Shown piece after piece: positions 1-9,140 of a stretch of DNA of 28,707 nt. The first letter of the stretch is position 1. Each line of letters begins with the position of its first letter. The notes below the pieces were generated by a model. It searched no databases. It had not been told where the DNA came from and worked only from the letters and a program-made list of their open reading frames with translations. The stretch covers positions 1-28,707 of the forward strand of contig DATFLK010000172.1 in the NCBI GenBank assembly GCA_035267815.1, in the 5' to 3' direction. Origin of the DNA: DATFLK01 sp035267815 (lineage in GTDB: Bacteria > Pseudomonadota > Zetaproteobacteria > Mariprofundales > Mariprofundaceae). The position numbers and the translations under genes were made by a program.

Positions 1-467
1 GTATGCAGACAACCTGGCATAATCTACAAGCTATCCAGCGTGGTGATATGAGCTCTGCAGGCCCACGCTGGTCATTATGGGTTGGCGCATTGGATGCATG
101 GCGGATGCATCCGGTTCTGGGTGTCGGTACGGGCGGGTTTCCTGTCTCCTCGACAGAGGTTGCGAAACTGCATCCGGAGCTGAATTACGGTGGGCTGACT
201 GGTCATGTGGCGGCGCATCCTCACAATATGTATCTGCTTGCCTTGGCCAGATGGAGTGTTTGGGGTGTGGCAGCGCTTCTTCTGCTCATCTATGCATGGG
301 TTCGTACAGGTTGGCGTATGGATTGGCGTGCAGAGACCGGTGGATTGGTTGCACTGTCCGGTCTTGCGTTGGCTGTTCACGGTCTTACGTCACCAAGCCT
401 AGAGGAGCACTTCGAAGGTGTCTTGGCCATGTTGTTATTGAGCACGGGGTTGGTGCGGGATGTATAA
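1..467 (+). CDS. O-antigen ligase/polymerase family protein (Wzy_C type), C-terminal part
   Basis: This is the C-terminal end of a polytopic inner-membrane protein; the gene begins before the window, and the first ATG at base 3 is probably internal. The visible part carries the family signature: a GVGTGGFP loop followed about 35 residues later by HPHNMYLLALARWSVWG, then two hydrophobic helices. Wzy_C proteins polymerise O-antigen or exopolysaccharide repeat units, or ligate glycans to lipid A-core or protein, on the periplasmic face. The stop codon overlaps the start of the next gene by 8 bases, which implies translational coupling to the nucleotide-sugar dehydratase and supports a surface-polysaccharide locus upstream. 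Ligase and polymerase cannot be told apart from this fragment. Confidence 0.8.
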   Translation, partial: MQTTWHNLQAIQRGDMSSAGPRWSLWVGALDAWRMHPVLGVGTGGFPVSSTEVAKLHPELNYGGLTGHVAAHPHNMYLLALARWSVWGVAALLLLIYAWVRTGWRMDWRAETGGLVALSGLALAVHGLTSPSLEEHFEGVLAMLLLSTGLVRDV

Positions 468-2331
468 ATCTTCTTTCCGTCTTCTGTTTAGTCGCTGGTC
501 GGCATTTCTGCACGATATGGTGTGGGTACCAGTTGCTCTCCTGCTGGCATACTGGATACGTTTCAATCTCGAACCGATCCCCTCCGCCTTCTGGTCCGGT
601 ATGTACTGGCTCTTTGCCGTAGTTTTTCCGGTACAGGGGTTCTTCTTCTGGTTCTTCGGGCTTTATCGCGGGTTCTGGCGATTTGCTTCTGTTCCCGACC
701 TGGTGCGTATCTTCAAGGCGGTTGCCCTCGGGGTACTCTGCTCGGGGCTTCTCGTGTTCATCCTACAGCGAATGCAAGGGATTCCGCGTTCGGTTCTTCT
801 GCTCTATCCGTTACTGCTTTTTCTCGGTCTTGCCGGCCCGCGGTTGATCTATCGTTGGTTGAAGGATCGTCATGTGGTGCTTGAGAAATCAGAGGGAGTT
901 CGGGCGTTGATTATCGGGGCCGGTGGAGCTGGTGAGATGCTTGTCCGGGATCTGCTCAAGGAGCATGCCTATAAACCGGTCGGATTCCTCGACGATGACA
1001 TTCACAAACAGGGGAGGGAGATTCACGGTGTCCGTATTTTGGGCGCCATTGACGATCTTTCCGAAGTAGTGAGCGGCACATCCGCCGATCTGGTTATGCT
1101 GGCGATGCCGTCGGCATCACATGCGACCCTTCGTCATGTCGTTTCAGTCTGCCAAGATCTTGAGATCCCCTGTAGAACCTTGCCTTCAGTGCTGGAATTG
1201 GCGGATGGGCAGGTCGAGGTTTCCCGTTTGCGGCCGATCCGGATCGACGATCTTCTGGGACGTGATGTGGTGGCATTGAACGACGAGGCTGTACATCGTC
1301 TGCTGGAGGGCAGGTGCGTACTGGTGACGGGAGCAGGAGGCTCCATTGGCTCGGAGCTGTGCCGGCAGATCGCCCGCTGTCATCCCGGTCGTTTGCTGAT
1401 GCTGGATCACAGCGAGCACAACCTCTACACCATCGATCAAGAGATGCAGCCGATACATGGCGATATCGCCCAGCCTATCCTTGCCGATGTCCGGGACACG
1501 GCGCGCATGGAATGGGTGTTCCAGCATTTCAGGCCCGAGGTCGTGTTCCATGCCGCAGCCTACAAGCATGTGCCGCTGGTCGAAGAGAATCCGGCCGAAG
1601 GGATCAAGACCAATGTATTGGGTACCCGGACGGTAGCCGATCTGGCGGCGGCATCGGGAGTGGAGCGATTCGTGTTGGTTTCGACCGACAAGGCAGTCAA
1701 CCCGGCCAATGTGATGGGCGCCTCAAAGCGTGCCGCCGAGATCTACTGCCAGAACCTCGACAAGCGCACATCCACGCGTTTTATCACGACCCGGTTCGGC
1801 AATGTGCTCGGCTCGGCTGGTTCGGTTGTTCCCCTGTTTCAGAGACAGATCGAGGCGGGCGGACCGGTGACGGTAACGCACCCGGAGATCACGCGCTACT
1901 TCATGACCATCCCCGAGGCAGTCAGCCTGATCATGCAAGCCGGTGCCATGGGCGAGGGGGGCGAGATTTTCGTGCTCGATATGGGAGAGCCGATCAAGAT
2001 CGTCGATCTTGCTGAGCAGATGATCCGTCTCTCGGGGCTGGAGCCGAAACGCGATATCGAGATTGTCTTCACGGGACTACGGCCGGGCGAGAAGCTATTT
2101 GAGGAGTTGTTTCACACCTCCGAGCACCTGATTGGCACCCGACATCCGAAGATCCTTCTGGCCGAGTCGCGAGAGATGGAGTGGAAGGCGATGAATCGCA
2201 TGCTTTCACATCTTCAGGATGCCTGTGCCAGCCGTGATGTGGACGTGCTTCTGGCGCAGCTTCATACGCTGGTGCCGGAGTTTTCGCGCAGCCAGCATCC
2301 GCCGGTCTCCGAAGGGACCGTACTGCACTGA
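460..2331 (+). CDS. Membrane-anchored nucleotide-sugar 4,6-dehydratase/epimerase, WbpM/CapD/PglF family
   Basis: A 623-residue protein with about four N-terminal membrane helices (residues about 10-125), a first Rossmann-like domain (IIGAGGAGE near residue 150) and a second, catalytic short-chain dehydrogenase domain starting at VTGAGGSIGSE (about 288-298). In place of the usual Tyr-x-x-x-Lys pair it has Met419-x-x-x-Lys423 in STDKAVNPANVMGASK. This is the known hallmark of the WbpM/FlaA1/PglF dehydratases, which make UDP-4-keto-6-deoxy sugars (usually from UDP-GlcNAc) for O-antigen, capsule or protein glycans. Length matches the large membrane-bound members. It overlaps the upstream Wzy-type gene by 8 bases and priA follows 5 bases later. 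The exact substrate and product stereochemistry cannot be read from sequence. Confidence 0.9.
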   Translation: MYKSSFRLLFSRWSAFLHDMVWVPVALLLAYWIRFNLEPIPSAFWSGMYWLFAVVFPVQGFFFWFFGLYRGFWRFASVPDLVRIFKAVALGVLCSGLLVFILQRMQGIPRSVLLLYPLLLFLGLAGPRLIYRWLKDRHVVLEKSEGVRALIIGAGGAGEMLVRDLLKEHAYKPVGFLDDDIHKQGREIHGVRILGAIDDLSEVVSGTSADLVMLAMPSASHATLRHVVSVCQDLEIPCRTLPSVLELADGQVEVSRLRPIRIDDLLGRDVVALNDEAVHRLLEGRCVLVTGAGGSIGSELCRQIARCHPGRLLMLDHSEHNLYTIDQEMQPIHGDIAQPILADVRDTARMEWVFQHFRPEVVFHAAAYKHVPLVEENPAEGIKTNVLGTRTVADLAAASGVERFVLVSTDKAVNPANVMGASKRAAEIYCQNLDKRTSTRFITTRFGNVLGSAGSVVPLFQRQIEAGGPVTVTHPEITRYFMTIPEAVSLIMQAGAMGEGGEIFVLDMGEPIKIVDLAEQMIRLSGLEPKRDIEIVFTGLRPGEKLFEELFHTSEHLIGTRHPKILLAESREMEWKAMNRMLSHLQDACASRDVDVLLAQLHTLVPEFSRSQHPPVSEGTVLH

Positions 2332-2336
2332 TTTCG

Positions 2337-4466
2337 ATGCCCTCCCAGGTGGAAGTGGCGGTGTTCTGCCCGCTGTTCAAGACCTTTACCTATCTTTGGC
2401 CCGATGCGCTTGGCCAGCCGGAGCCAGGCATTCGGGTGCGGGTGCCGTTTGGTCGCGGAAGCCGCACGGGCGTGGTGCTTTCCATCAATGTGGATGCCTC
2501 CCCTGATATCGAGTGCAAAACGGTGCTCGACCGGCTCGATGCCGACCCCCTTTATGATGGTCGCCGCCGTGCCTGGCTGGAGCGCGCGCGGCGCTACTAC
2601 CTGGCGGCACCGGGGGAGATGAATGAGCTGGCCCTTGCATGGGCCGCCGGGGAGGATAAGCGGCGGTGGCAGCGGCTCGATGGTCTTGAAGAATCGGATC
2701 CGGAGCTTGCCGCTGTCTTTGGCGGTCGTCATGCCCTCTCGGTCGGGACGATGCGGCGCAAGTTGCCCAGTCATCCCGTGTATCACCGTCTCCGGCAGGC
2801 GGCCCGATCCGGTCTGGTTCAGGAGGTGACGATTGATGGCGGTGATGCCGCGGATATGCATACCGCTTTTTCCGGGGAGTCGATTCCCGAGCAGTTGACG
2901 CAGGCACAGGAGATGGCACTGGATGCCCTGCTGGCATCGGACGGATTTGCTACCCATCTGCTGTTCGGCCGTACCGGCTCCGGCAAGACGGAGGTCTACC
3001 TGCGTGCCGCGCAGGCGCGCGTCGAGGCTGACGGGCAGGTGCTGATTCTTGTGCCAGAGATCGGCCTGACGCCGCAATGGCTGGCAAGGTTGACCGCCCG
3101 GTTCGGCAAGGTGGCTGTCTGGCACTCAGCCCTGACTGAGACGCAGCGTCTGCAGGTCAGACAACAGCTGGGTAAAGTGGATGTGCTGGTCGGAACGCGT
3201 TCGGCACTTTTCTTACCGCTGCCGAGGCTCGCCATGATCGTGGTGGATGAGGAGCACGACGGTAGTTTCAAACAGCAGGAGGGGGTCTGTTACTCCGCCC
3301 GTGATCTCTCCATTCTGTTGGCGCAGGAGCTGGATATCCCGGTTGTACTGGGTTCGGCTACGCCCGCGCTTGAGTCGTGGCGGCAGGTAGCACAGGACCG
3401 TTATCAGCTTCTCGAACTGCCGCAGCGGATCAGTGCGCATGCATCGCCGAAGGTGAAGAGGGTCGACATGCGCGGCACCGAGTCTCCGATATCGGAGGTT
3501 CTGCTGAAGGCGCTGGGCGAGGTTTGGGAGGCCGGTGGGCAGTCTCTTCTCTTTCTGAACCGTCGTGGTTATGCGCCTGCGCTGATCTGTTCTGCCTGCG
3601 GCGATGTGCCGGAATGCCCGGCCTGTTCGCTCCGGTTGACGTTGCATCGCCGTCGTAAACAGCTCCGATGCCATGCCTGTGGTTTCGTCCGGCCGGTGCC
3701 GGTCGTCTGCGAGGCATGCGGAGAGGAGGCTCTATTGCCGCTGGGCGAGGGGACCGAGAAGGTAGAGGAACAGCTTCTGGCGGCACTGCCCGGTCTGCGC
3801 ATTGCCCGGTTCGATCGCGATGTTGTGCGTAGCGCCGCCCGGCTGCAGCAACTGCTTGCCGATGTGGCTGCGCGCCGCGTGGATTGCCTGATCGGCACGC
3901 AGATGGTGGTCAAGGGTCACCACTTCCCGCATGTGTCGCTGGTCGGCGTGGTTAATGCCGATCTCGGCCTCAACCTGCCCGATTTCCGTGCCGGTGAGCG
4001 CTGGTGGCAGCAACTCACGCAAGTGCTGGGAAGGGCCGGGCGGGGTGATGCTCCCGGCCGTGTCATCGTGCAGACCCGAGATCCACAATCACCCTGGCTG
4101 GACCGCATTGGTGACGAACAGGCGCGCAGCACGCTGGACGAGGAACTGGCCCTGCGTGAGGCGCTTTGTTACCCCCCCTTCTCCCGCTGGGTGCGGGTGA
4201 TCTTCTCGGCTGGCCATGCCGACAGGGCTCGGCGGGCGGCCGAGGCCTTCGTTGAGGCGTGTGGACACCTGCCCGAGGTGGTACAGCCGGTCGGGCCGAT
4301 GCCGTGCGCGCTCGAACGGTTGGCATCGCGCTACCGTTTCGAGGTGATCGTGCGCGATGAGAGCCGTGCCCAGCTTCCCTGGTGCCTCGAGCCATTGCTG
4401 AGGATGCAGCCGGTACCGTCGGGAGTGCGGCGGCGGGTCGACGTCGATCCGGTCGACATGATGTAG
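2337..4466 (+). CDS. priA: Primosomal protein N', replication-restart helicase PriA
   Basis: A 709-residue superfamily 2 helicase. After an N-terminal fork-DNA-binding domain it shows Walker A GRTGSGKTE (about residue 211), DEEH box (VVDEEHDGSFKQQEG), the motif GSATPALES and a zinc-binding insertion with paired cysteines (CSACGDVPECPAC, then CHAC and CEAC, about residues 417-461). The C-terminal helicase motif QVLGRAGRGD is intact. PriA recognises stalled replication forks and D-loops and reloads DnaB. The ATG at 2337 lies 5 bases after the preceding stop and gives the usual N-terminus (PSQVEVAVFCPL). Length and motifs are complete, so it should be functional. Confidence 0.96.
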   Translation: MPSQVEVAVFCPLFKTFTYLWPDALGQPEPGIRVRVPFGRGSRTGVVLSINVDASPDIECKTVLDRLDADPLYDGRRRAWLERARRYYLAAPGEMNELALAWAAGEDKRRWQRLDGLEESDPELAAVFGGRHALSVGTMRRKLPSHPVYHRLRQAARSGLVQEVTIDGGDAADMHTAFSGESIPEQLTQAQEMALDALLASDGFATHLLFGRTGSGKTEVYLRAAQARVEADGQVLILVPEIGLTPQWLARLTARFGKVAVWHSALTETQRLQVRQQLGKVDVLVGTRSALFLPLPRLAMIVVDEEHDGSFKQQEGVCYSARDLSILLAQELDIPVVLGSATPALESWRQVAQDRYQLLELPQRISAHASPKVKRVDMRGTESPISEVLLKALGEVWEAGGQSLLFLNRRGYAPALICSACGDVPECPACSLRLTLHRRRKQLRCHACGFVRPVPVVCEACGEEALLPLGEGTEKVEEQLLAALPGLRIARFDRDVVRSAARLQQLLADVAARRVDCLIGTQMVVKGHHFPHVSLVGVVNADLGLNLPDFRAGERWWQQLTQVLGRAGRGDAPGRVIVQTRDPQSPWLDRIGDEQARSTLDEELALREALCYPPFSRWVRVIFSAGHADRARRAAEAFVEACGHLPEVVQPVGPMPCALERLASRYRFEVIVRDESRAQLPWCLEPLLRMQPVPSGVRRRVDVDPVDMM

Positions 4467-4529
4467 TCATGCCTTTTCATCTTCTCTGTTGAGGATGATT
4501 TTGGCCGTCCGGCGCGATATGATTCATAT

Positions 4530-5048
4530 ATGGCGATTCGCGAGATCCTGACATTCCCGGACAAACGGCTGCGCGAGGTGGCCCGGCCCGTGACCTTTCC
4601 CGTATCCGATGAGGTGCGCCAGCTCGTGCAGGATTTGGCCGATACGATGTACGATGCCCCCGGCGTGGGGCTTGCCGCTACACAGCTGGGCGAGCCGTTG
4701 CGCATCGCTGTGACCGATACCAACTGGCGTCAGGAGGGGGCCGTTCCCGACCTGAAAGTCTGGATCAATCCGGACGTGACCTGTCACGAGGGGGAGGAGA
4801 CCTTCGAGGAGGGTTGCCTCTCCGTACCCGGCATCTACGAGGATGTCACCCGTCCGGGGCAGGTTACGGCCAGTTGGTTCGATCTCGAGGGGAACCGTCA
4901 TACTGCCGATTTTGAGGGGTTTCAGGCGGTGGCCTTGCAGCATGAGTTCGACCATCTCGATGGCAGGCTCTTCATCGACTTGCTACCCCCAATGAAACAG
5001 AAGCTGCTGAAGAAGCGGTTGCGCAAACAGAAGAAAACTGCCGCGTGA
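4530..5048 (+). CDS. def: Peptide deformylase
   Basis: A 172-residue metalloprotease that removes the formyl group from the initiator methionine of new proteins. All three family motifs are present: GVGLAATQLG (about residues 47-56), EEGCLSVPG (metal-ligand Cys) and QHEFDHLDG (two metal-ligand His and the catalytic Glu). The C-terminus is basic and lysine-rich. The 63-base gap after priA holds no obvious Shine-Dalgarno sequence before this ATG. The stop codon overlaps the GTG start of fmt (GTGA), the standard def-fmt arrangement coupling formylation and deformylation. Confidence 0.96.
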   Translation: MAIREILTFPDKRLREVARPVTFPVSDEVRQLVQDLADTMYDAPGVGLAATQLGEPLRIAVTDTNWRQEGAVPDLKVWINPDVTCHEGEETFEEGCLSVPGIYEDVTRPGQVTASWFDLEGNRHTADFEGFQAVALQHEFDHLDGRLFIDLLPPMKQKLLKKRLRKQKKTAA

Positions 5049-5995
5049 TACGGATCGTTTTTGCTGGCACACCTGCCTTTTCGCTGCCCTGTCTGAAGGC
5101 GTTGATCAATGCCGATGGGATGGATGTGGTGGGTGTGGTCTCACAGCCGGATCGCCGCGCAGGCCGCGGTATGAAGCTGCTCCCCTCACCGGTCAAACAG
5201 GCGGCGCTCGATGCTGGCATCGAGGTGATCACGCCGGAACGCCTGCGTGGCAACGATGAGGCTGCGGCATGGCTTCGTGGCAAGGCCCCGGATGTGCTGG
5301 TGGTGGTCGCCTTCGGCATGCTGCTTCCGATTCCATGGCTGGAGACTCCGGGTCATGGAGCCATCAATGTCCACGCCTCGTTGCTGCCTCGGTGGCGAGG
5401 AGCGGCGCCGATCGAACGGGCCATGCTGGCTGGTGACACGGAGACCGGCGTCGGCATCATGCGTATGGAGGAGGGGCTCGATACCGGGCCGGTCTATGCT
5501 GAGGCCCGGCTGCCGATCGCGGACGAGACGACCATCGACGGATTACGCGAGGCGCTGGCAGAGAAGGGTGCGTCACTGTTGGTAGAGACACTACCCCAGA
5601 TAGTTACCGGCTCTCTTCAGCCTGTGCCTCAGGACGAGGCGCGGATTACCTACGCCGCCAAGCTCACTGCAGCCGACCGCCTGATCGACTGGCATGAGTC
5701 GGCCTCCAGGATCGACCGAACGGTGCGTGCCTTCACGCCGAAGCCCGGTGCCCGCACGAAGCTTAATGGAAAATGGATCAAGGTGCTCCGTGGCGAGGCG
5801 TTGGTAGCCGGTACTTCCGGTGCGCCCGGAAGCATCAGTATGGATCATGATAGGCTCGATGTAGCTTGCGGGGAGGGGTGCTATCGCATCCACACGCTGC
5901 AACCAGAAGGCAAGAGAGCGATGGATGCCGAGGACTTTCTCCGTGGGTATGCGGTGAAATCGGGCGCCGCCTTTGACGCCGTGGTGACCGTTTGA
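5045..5995 (+). CDS. fmt: Methionyl-tRNA formyltransferase
   Basis: A 316-residue enzyme that transfers a formyl group from 10-formyl-tetrahydrofolate to Met-tRNA(fMet). The N-terminus IRIVFAGTPAFSLPCLKAL and the catalytic/folate-binding block INVHASLLPRWRGAAPIE (with the essential Asn and His), followed by GLDTGPVY, are all as in the family; the C-terminal OB-fold tRNA-binding domain is present (AFTPKPGARTKLNG). The start is a GTG overlapping the def stop by four bases. rsmB follows after 40 bases, giving the common def-fmt-rsmB cluster. Confidence 0.96.
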   Translation: MIRIVFAGTPAFSLPCLKALINADGMDVVGVVSQPDRRAGRGMKLLPSPVKQAALDAGIEVITPERLRGNDEAAAWLRGKAPDVLVVVAFGMLLPIPWLETPGHGAINVHASLLPRWRGAAPIERAMLAGDTETGVGIMRMEEGLDTGPVYAEARLPIADETTIDGLREALAEKGASLLVETLPQIVTGSLQPVPQDEARITYAAKLTAADRLIDWHESASRIDRTVRAFTPKPGARTKLNGKWIKVLRGEALVAGTSGAPGSISMDHDRLDVACGEGCYRIHTLQPEGKRAMDAEDFLRGYAVKSGAAFDAVVTV

Positions 5996-6035
5996 CCGAT
6001 CGTACGAGCCTGTCGGACCGGACTAGCACCCTCCG

Positions 6036-7304
6036 ATGAACAATACGAGAGGGATCGCGATCGAATGCCTGGTCCGTATTCTGGATCGGGGCGATAGGGC
6101 CGATCGCGTGCTCGACGAGGTTTTCGCTTCCGGCGAATTGTCTTCTGCCGACCGAGGATTCGTTCACGAGCTCGTCTACGGCGTGTTGCGCCGTTTCTTC
6201 TCTCTGGAAGCGGATGCCAGCCGCTTCATCCGCAACAAGCCGGCGCTTTGGACACGCATGGCGCTGCTGGCCGGTACCTACCAGTTGCGTCATATGCGTG
6301 TGCCGGTACATGCAGCAGTGCACGAGACGGTCGAGTCGGTCAAGCGTTCCCCTGTCGTCCGCGATGGCGGCATGGTCAATGCGATTCTCCGAAGGGTTGC
6401 CGATGCCGAACCGCCGACGCGGCTCAAACCGCACCAACGCTGCGAACTGCCGAAGTGGCTCTATGCGAAGTGGCGCGATGCCTTCGGTGCGGAGGTGGTG
6501 CAGACGATCGCCGCTCACTGCCTGCATGCGCCCGCACTCTCCATCGCACTGTCTGGCGATACCGACCGCGAGGCGTGGATTGCCGAGGCCGATAAGCGCG
6601 GTATCGAGGCTCAGCCTGGTCGTCTGTCGCCGCGCTGTGTGTTGCTTGAGTCCGGCATTGATGTTGTCTCCCTGCCGGGGTTTGCCGAGGGACGATGCCT
6701 GGTGATGGATCAGGCCGCACAGCTGGCCGCCCTGGCGCTGGGAGAGGAGCGTGGGCATGTGCTCGATCTCTGTGCTGCTCCTGGTGGCAAGACGGCACTT
6801 CTGGCTTCACGGGTGGAACATGTGACGGCGGTAGAGTTCAGCGCCTCCCGCTTCCCGAGGCTGCGGCAGAATCTGTCGCGGCTGCGTGTCGGCAATGTCT
6901 CGCTGCTGCAGGCCGATGCGGCCAGCCTTCCGATGCCGGATCAAATCGTCGATGGCGTGCTGCTTGATGCTCCCTGTTCCGCCTCCGGGGTGCTGCGCCG
7001 CCATCCCGATGCGAAGTTCCTGCACGCCGAAGCGGATCTCGAACGTCATACTGTACATCAGTCGGCCATGCTTCACGAGGCGCTGCGCGTACTGCGTCCG
7101 GGCGGTCGTGTTGTCTACACGGTCTGTTCGATCCATCCCGACGAGAACGAGGGTGTGGTGATGCCGTTGCTGGAATCGGGCGCGGTGACCCCGGATATCC
7201 TGGGCGATGCACTGCAACCGTTTGCGGCGGGAGAGGGGATGGCGCGACTCTTTCCGGATGAAGCGCATGACGGTTTCTTCATTGCCTGCTTGAGAAAAGC
7301 GTGA
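6036..7304 (+). CDS. rsmB: 16S rRNA m5C967 methyltransferase RsmB (Sun/Fmu)
   Basis: A 422-residue protein with an N-terminal NusB-like RNA-binding domain (about residues 1-140, including RGFVHELVYGVLRR) and a C-terminal SAM-dependent methyltransferase domain. The SAM-binding motif is LDLCAAPGGKTALLA. The two m5C-methyltransferase cysteines are in DAPCSASGVLRRHPD (motif IV) and YTVCSIHPDENE (motif VI). RsmB makes m5C967 in 16S rRNA. It sits 40 bases after fmt and 36 bases before mutL, probably in one transcript. No strong Shine-Dalgarno is visible at the ATG. Confidence 0.94.
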   Translation: MNNTRGIAIECLVRILDRGDRADRVLDEVFASGELSSADRGFVHELVYGVLRRFFSLEADASRFIRNKPALWTRMALLAGTYQLRHMRVPVHAAVHETVESVKRSPVVRDGGMVNAILRRVADAEPPTRLKPHQRCELPKWLYAKWRDAFGAEVVQTIAAHCLHAPALSIALSGDTDREAWIAEADKRGIEAQPGRLSPRCVLLESGIDVVSLPGFAEGRCLVMDQAAQLAALALGEERGHVLDLCAAPGGKTALLASRVEHVTAVEFSASRFPRLRQNLSRLRVGNVSLLQADAASLPMPDQIVDGVLLDAPCSASGVLRRHPDAKFLHAEADLERHTVHQSAMLHEALRVLRPGGRVVYTVCSIHPDENEGVVMPLLESGAVTPDILGDALQPFAAGEGMARLFPDEAHDGFFIACLRKA

Positions 7305-7340
7305 GGCTGCCGAGAATGACTGCCATGATGATGAGGGCGT

Positions 7341-9116
7341 ATGCCTGAACAGACCGTACATCTGCTGCCTCCTGAAGTGGCCAACCAGATTGCCGCTGGC
7401 GAGGTGGTCGAGCGTCCCGCCTCAGTGGTCAAGGAGCTGGTGGAAAACAGTCTTGATGCCGGTGCCGTCCATATTCGTGTGCGCATCGAGCAGGCTGGAA
7501 AGCGGCTGATCGAGGTGGACGATGACGGCTGTGGCATGTCCGATGTGGATGCGCGCCTGGCCTTGCAGCGCCATGCCACCAGCAAGATCAGCCGCGCCGC
7601 CGATCTCGCAGCCATTGCCAGTCACGGCTTCCGTGGCGAGGCACTGCCCTCGATCGCATCGGTCAGTCGATTGGAGCTGCATACCTGTCTTCCCGAGTCT
7701 TCGGCCGGCCTGCTGCTACAGGCCGAAGGGGCGGCGCCGGAGGAACGCCCGGCACCGCCCAGAAAGGGTACACGCATCCGTATCCGCGATATCTTCTTCA
7801 ACACCCCTGCCCGCCAGCGCTTCCTGCGCACCGACCGCACCGAGGAGGCAGCGGTTGTCGAGTCGATGCGCTCGCTGGCATTGGCCAACCACGCCACCGG
7901 CATGAGACTGGAACTGGACGGACGCCGCCGCTTCGATATGCCTGCCGGCCAATCGCGCGCCGGACGCATTGCCGCCGTTATGGGACAGGAGTTCGGCGAC
8001 AATAGCATCGAGTGCGCTCTTGAGCATGAGGGGATTCTCGTGGCCGGCCATTTCGGTCTGCCGACCTTCCATTACCGCGATGGCAGTCGCATGCTCTTCT
8101 TCATCAATGGTCGCGTGGTGCGGGACCGGCAGCTGATCGCCGCCCTGAAGGCGGGCTACCGTGACGTATTGTTCCACGACCGTTTTCCGCAGGCGGTGGT
8201 CTGGCTGGAGATGGATCCGGCTGATGTCGACGTCAACGTCCACCCGACCAAGCGCGAGGTGCGTTTCAAGTCGCCGCAGACGGTGCGTGCCGCGTTGGTC
8301 TCCTGCGCGCGGGCCGCCATCGAACGGATGGGGCAGCAGGTCTCCTCGCTCTCCACCGATCAGGCCATGCAGGCGATGCGTGCGCCTGCCTCCTCGTCGG
8401 GGCCGGATCGTCGCCCGTCACCCGCCTTCTCGCCGGCGGCGATGCAGGGTCTGTTCGACGCCGCATATGCTTCGGAGCCGACAAGAGATTACTCGGTTGC
8501 ATCGCCGAACCGATCGGTTGCCGATGCGTCGCTGGATCTGGGTCGGCCGCTGACGCAGATTCACCGCTGCTACATCCTCGCGCAGACTGATGAGGGGATT
8601 GTGCTGGTCGACCAGCACGCTGCGCACGAGCGCATCCGCTATGAAGAAGCGAAAGCGCAGTTGCAGCGGAACGGTATCGCCATGCAGATGTTGCTGACGC
8701 CGCTTGGATTCCGACTCAGTGGACGGGCCGCCGCCTGGTTACACGATCACGACGGTGCGCTTTCGGTTTTCGGTGTCGAGGTGGAGGCTGCCGGAGAGGA
8801 GTCCTTCACCATTCGTGCCGTACCGGCCATGCTAGCTGACGAATCGCCGGAGGGGCTGGTGGCCGAGCTGGTCGAGGCCAGCATGCTGATCGGCGTCGAT
8901 GCTGAGGGGCGAGGTCGAGTGCTGGAGCGCTGGCTCGGCAACCGTGCCTGCAAGGGGTCGATCAAATCCGGTCGTTTGCTTGGTTCGGAGGAGCAGGAGG
9001 CGCTGCTGCGCCGGATGGAACGTACGCCCAACATTGCCCAGTGCAACCACGGCCGCCCCACCTATGTGCGGTTGGGGCTGGGGGACCTGGAGCGCCTCTT
9101 CGGGCGCAAGGAATGA
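7341..9116 (+). CDS. mutL: DNA mismatch repair protein MutL, endonuclease type
   Basis: A 591-residue GHKL ATPase. N-terminal ATPase motifs are complete: KELVENSLDAGA (about 31-42), DDGCGM, HATSKI and GFRGEALPSI. The C-terminal dimerisation domain keeps the nicking-endonuclease motif DQHA(X)2E(X)4E (DQHAAHERIRYE from about residue 424). It also keeps the accessory metal-site motifs ACKGSIKSGR, CNHGRPT and a C-terminal FxR (LFGRKE). This is the latent-endonuclease form found in bacteria without MutH, unlike E. coli MutL. A proline/serine-rich linker separates the domains (about 345-390). It is followed by miaA, as in many proteobacteria. Confidence 0.96.
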   Translation: MPEQTVHLLPPEVANQIAAGEVVERPASVVKELVENSLDAGAVHIRVRIEQAGKRLIEVDDDGCGMSDVDARLALQRHATSKISRAADLAAIASHGFRGEALPSIASVSRLELHTCLPESSAGLLLQAEGAAPEERPAPPRKGTRIRIRDIFFNTPARQRFLRTDRTEEAAVVESMRSLALANHATGMRLELDGRRRFDMPAGQSRAGRIAAVMGQEFGDNSIECALEHEGILVAGHFGLPTFHYRDGSRMLFFINGRVVRDRQLIAALKAGYRDVLFHDRFPQAVVWLEMDPADVDVNVHPTKREVRFKSPQTVRAALVSCARAAIERMGQQVSSLSTDQAMQAMRAPASSSGPDRRPSPAFSPAAMQGLFDAAYASEPTRDYSVASPNRSVADASLDLGRPLTQIHRCYILAQTDEGIVLVDQHAAHERIRYEEAKAQLQRNGIAMQMLLTPLGFRLSGRAAAWLHDHDGALSVFGVEVEAAGEESFTIRAVPAMLADESPEGLVAELVEASMLIGVDAEGRGRVLERWLGNRACKGSIKSGRLLGSEEQEALLRRMERTPNIAQCNHGRPTYVRLGLGDLERLFGRKE

Positions 9117-9140
9117 TGCATCTTCTCCGTTTTGCCTCCA

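Noticed and set aside
460..2331. Met in place of the catalytic Tyr in the dehydratase as an inactivating change
   Set aside because: Met-x-x-x-Lys is the known normal arrangement of WbpM/FlaA1/PglF-type dehydratases, so this is family-typical and not a defect.
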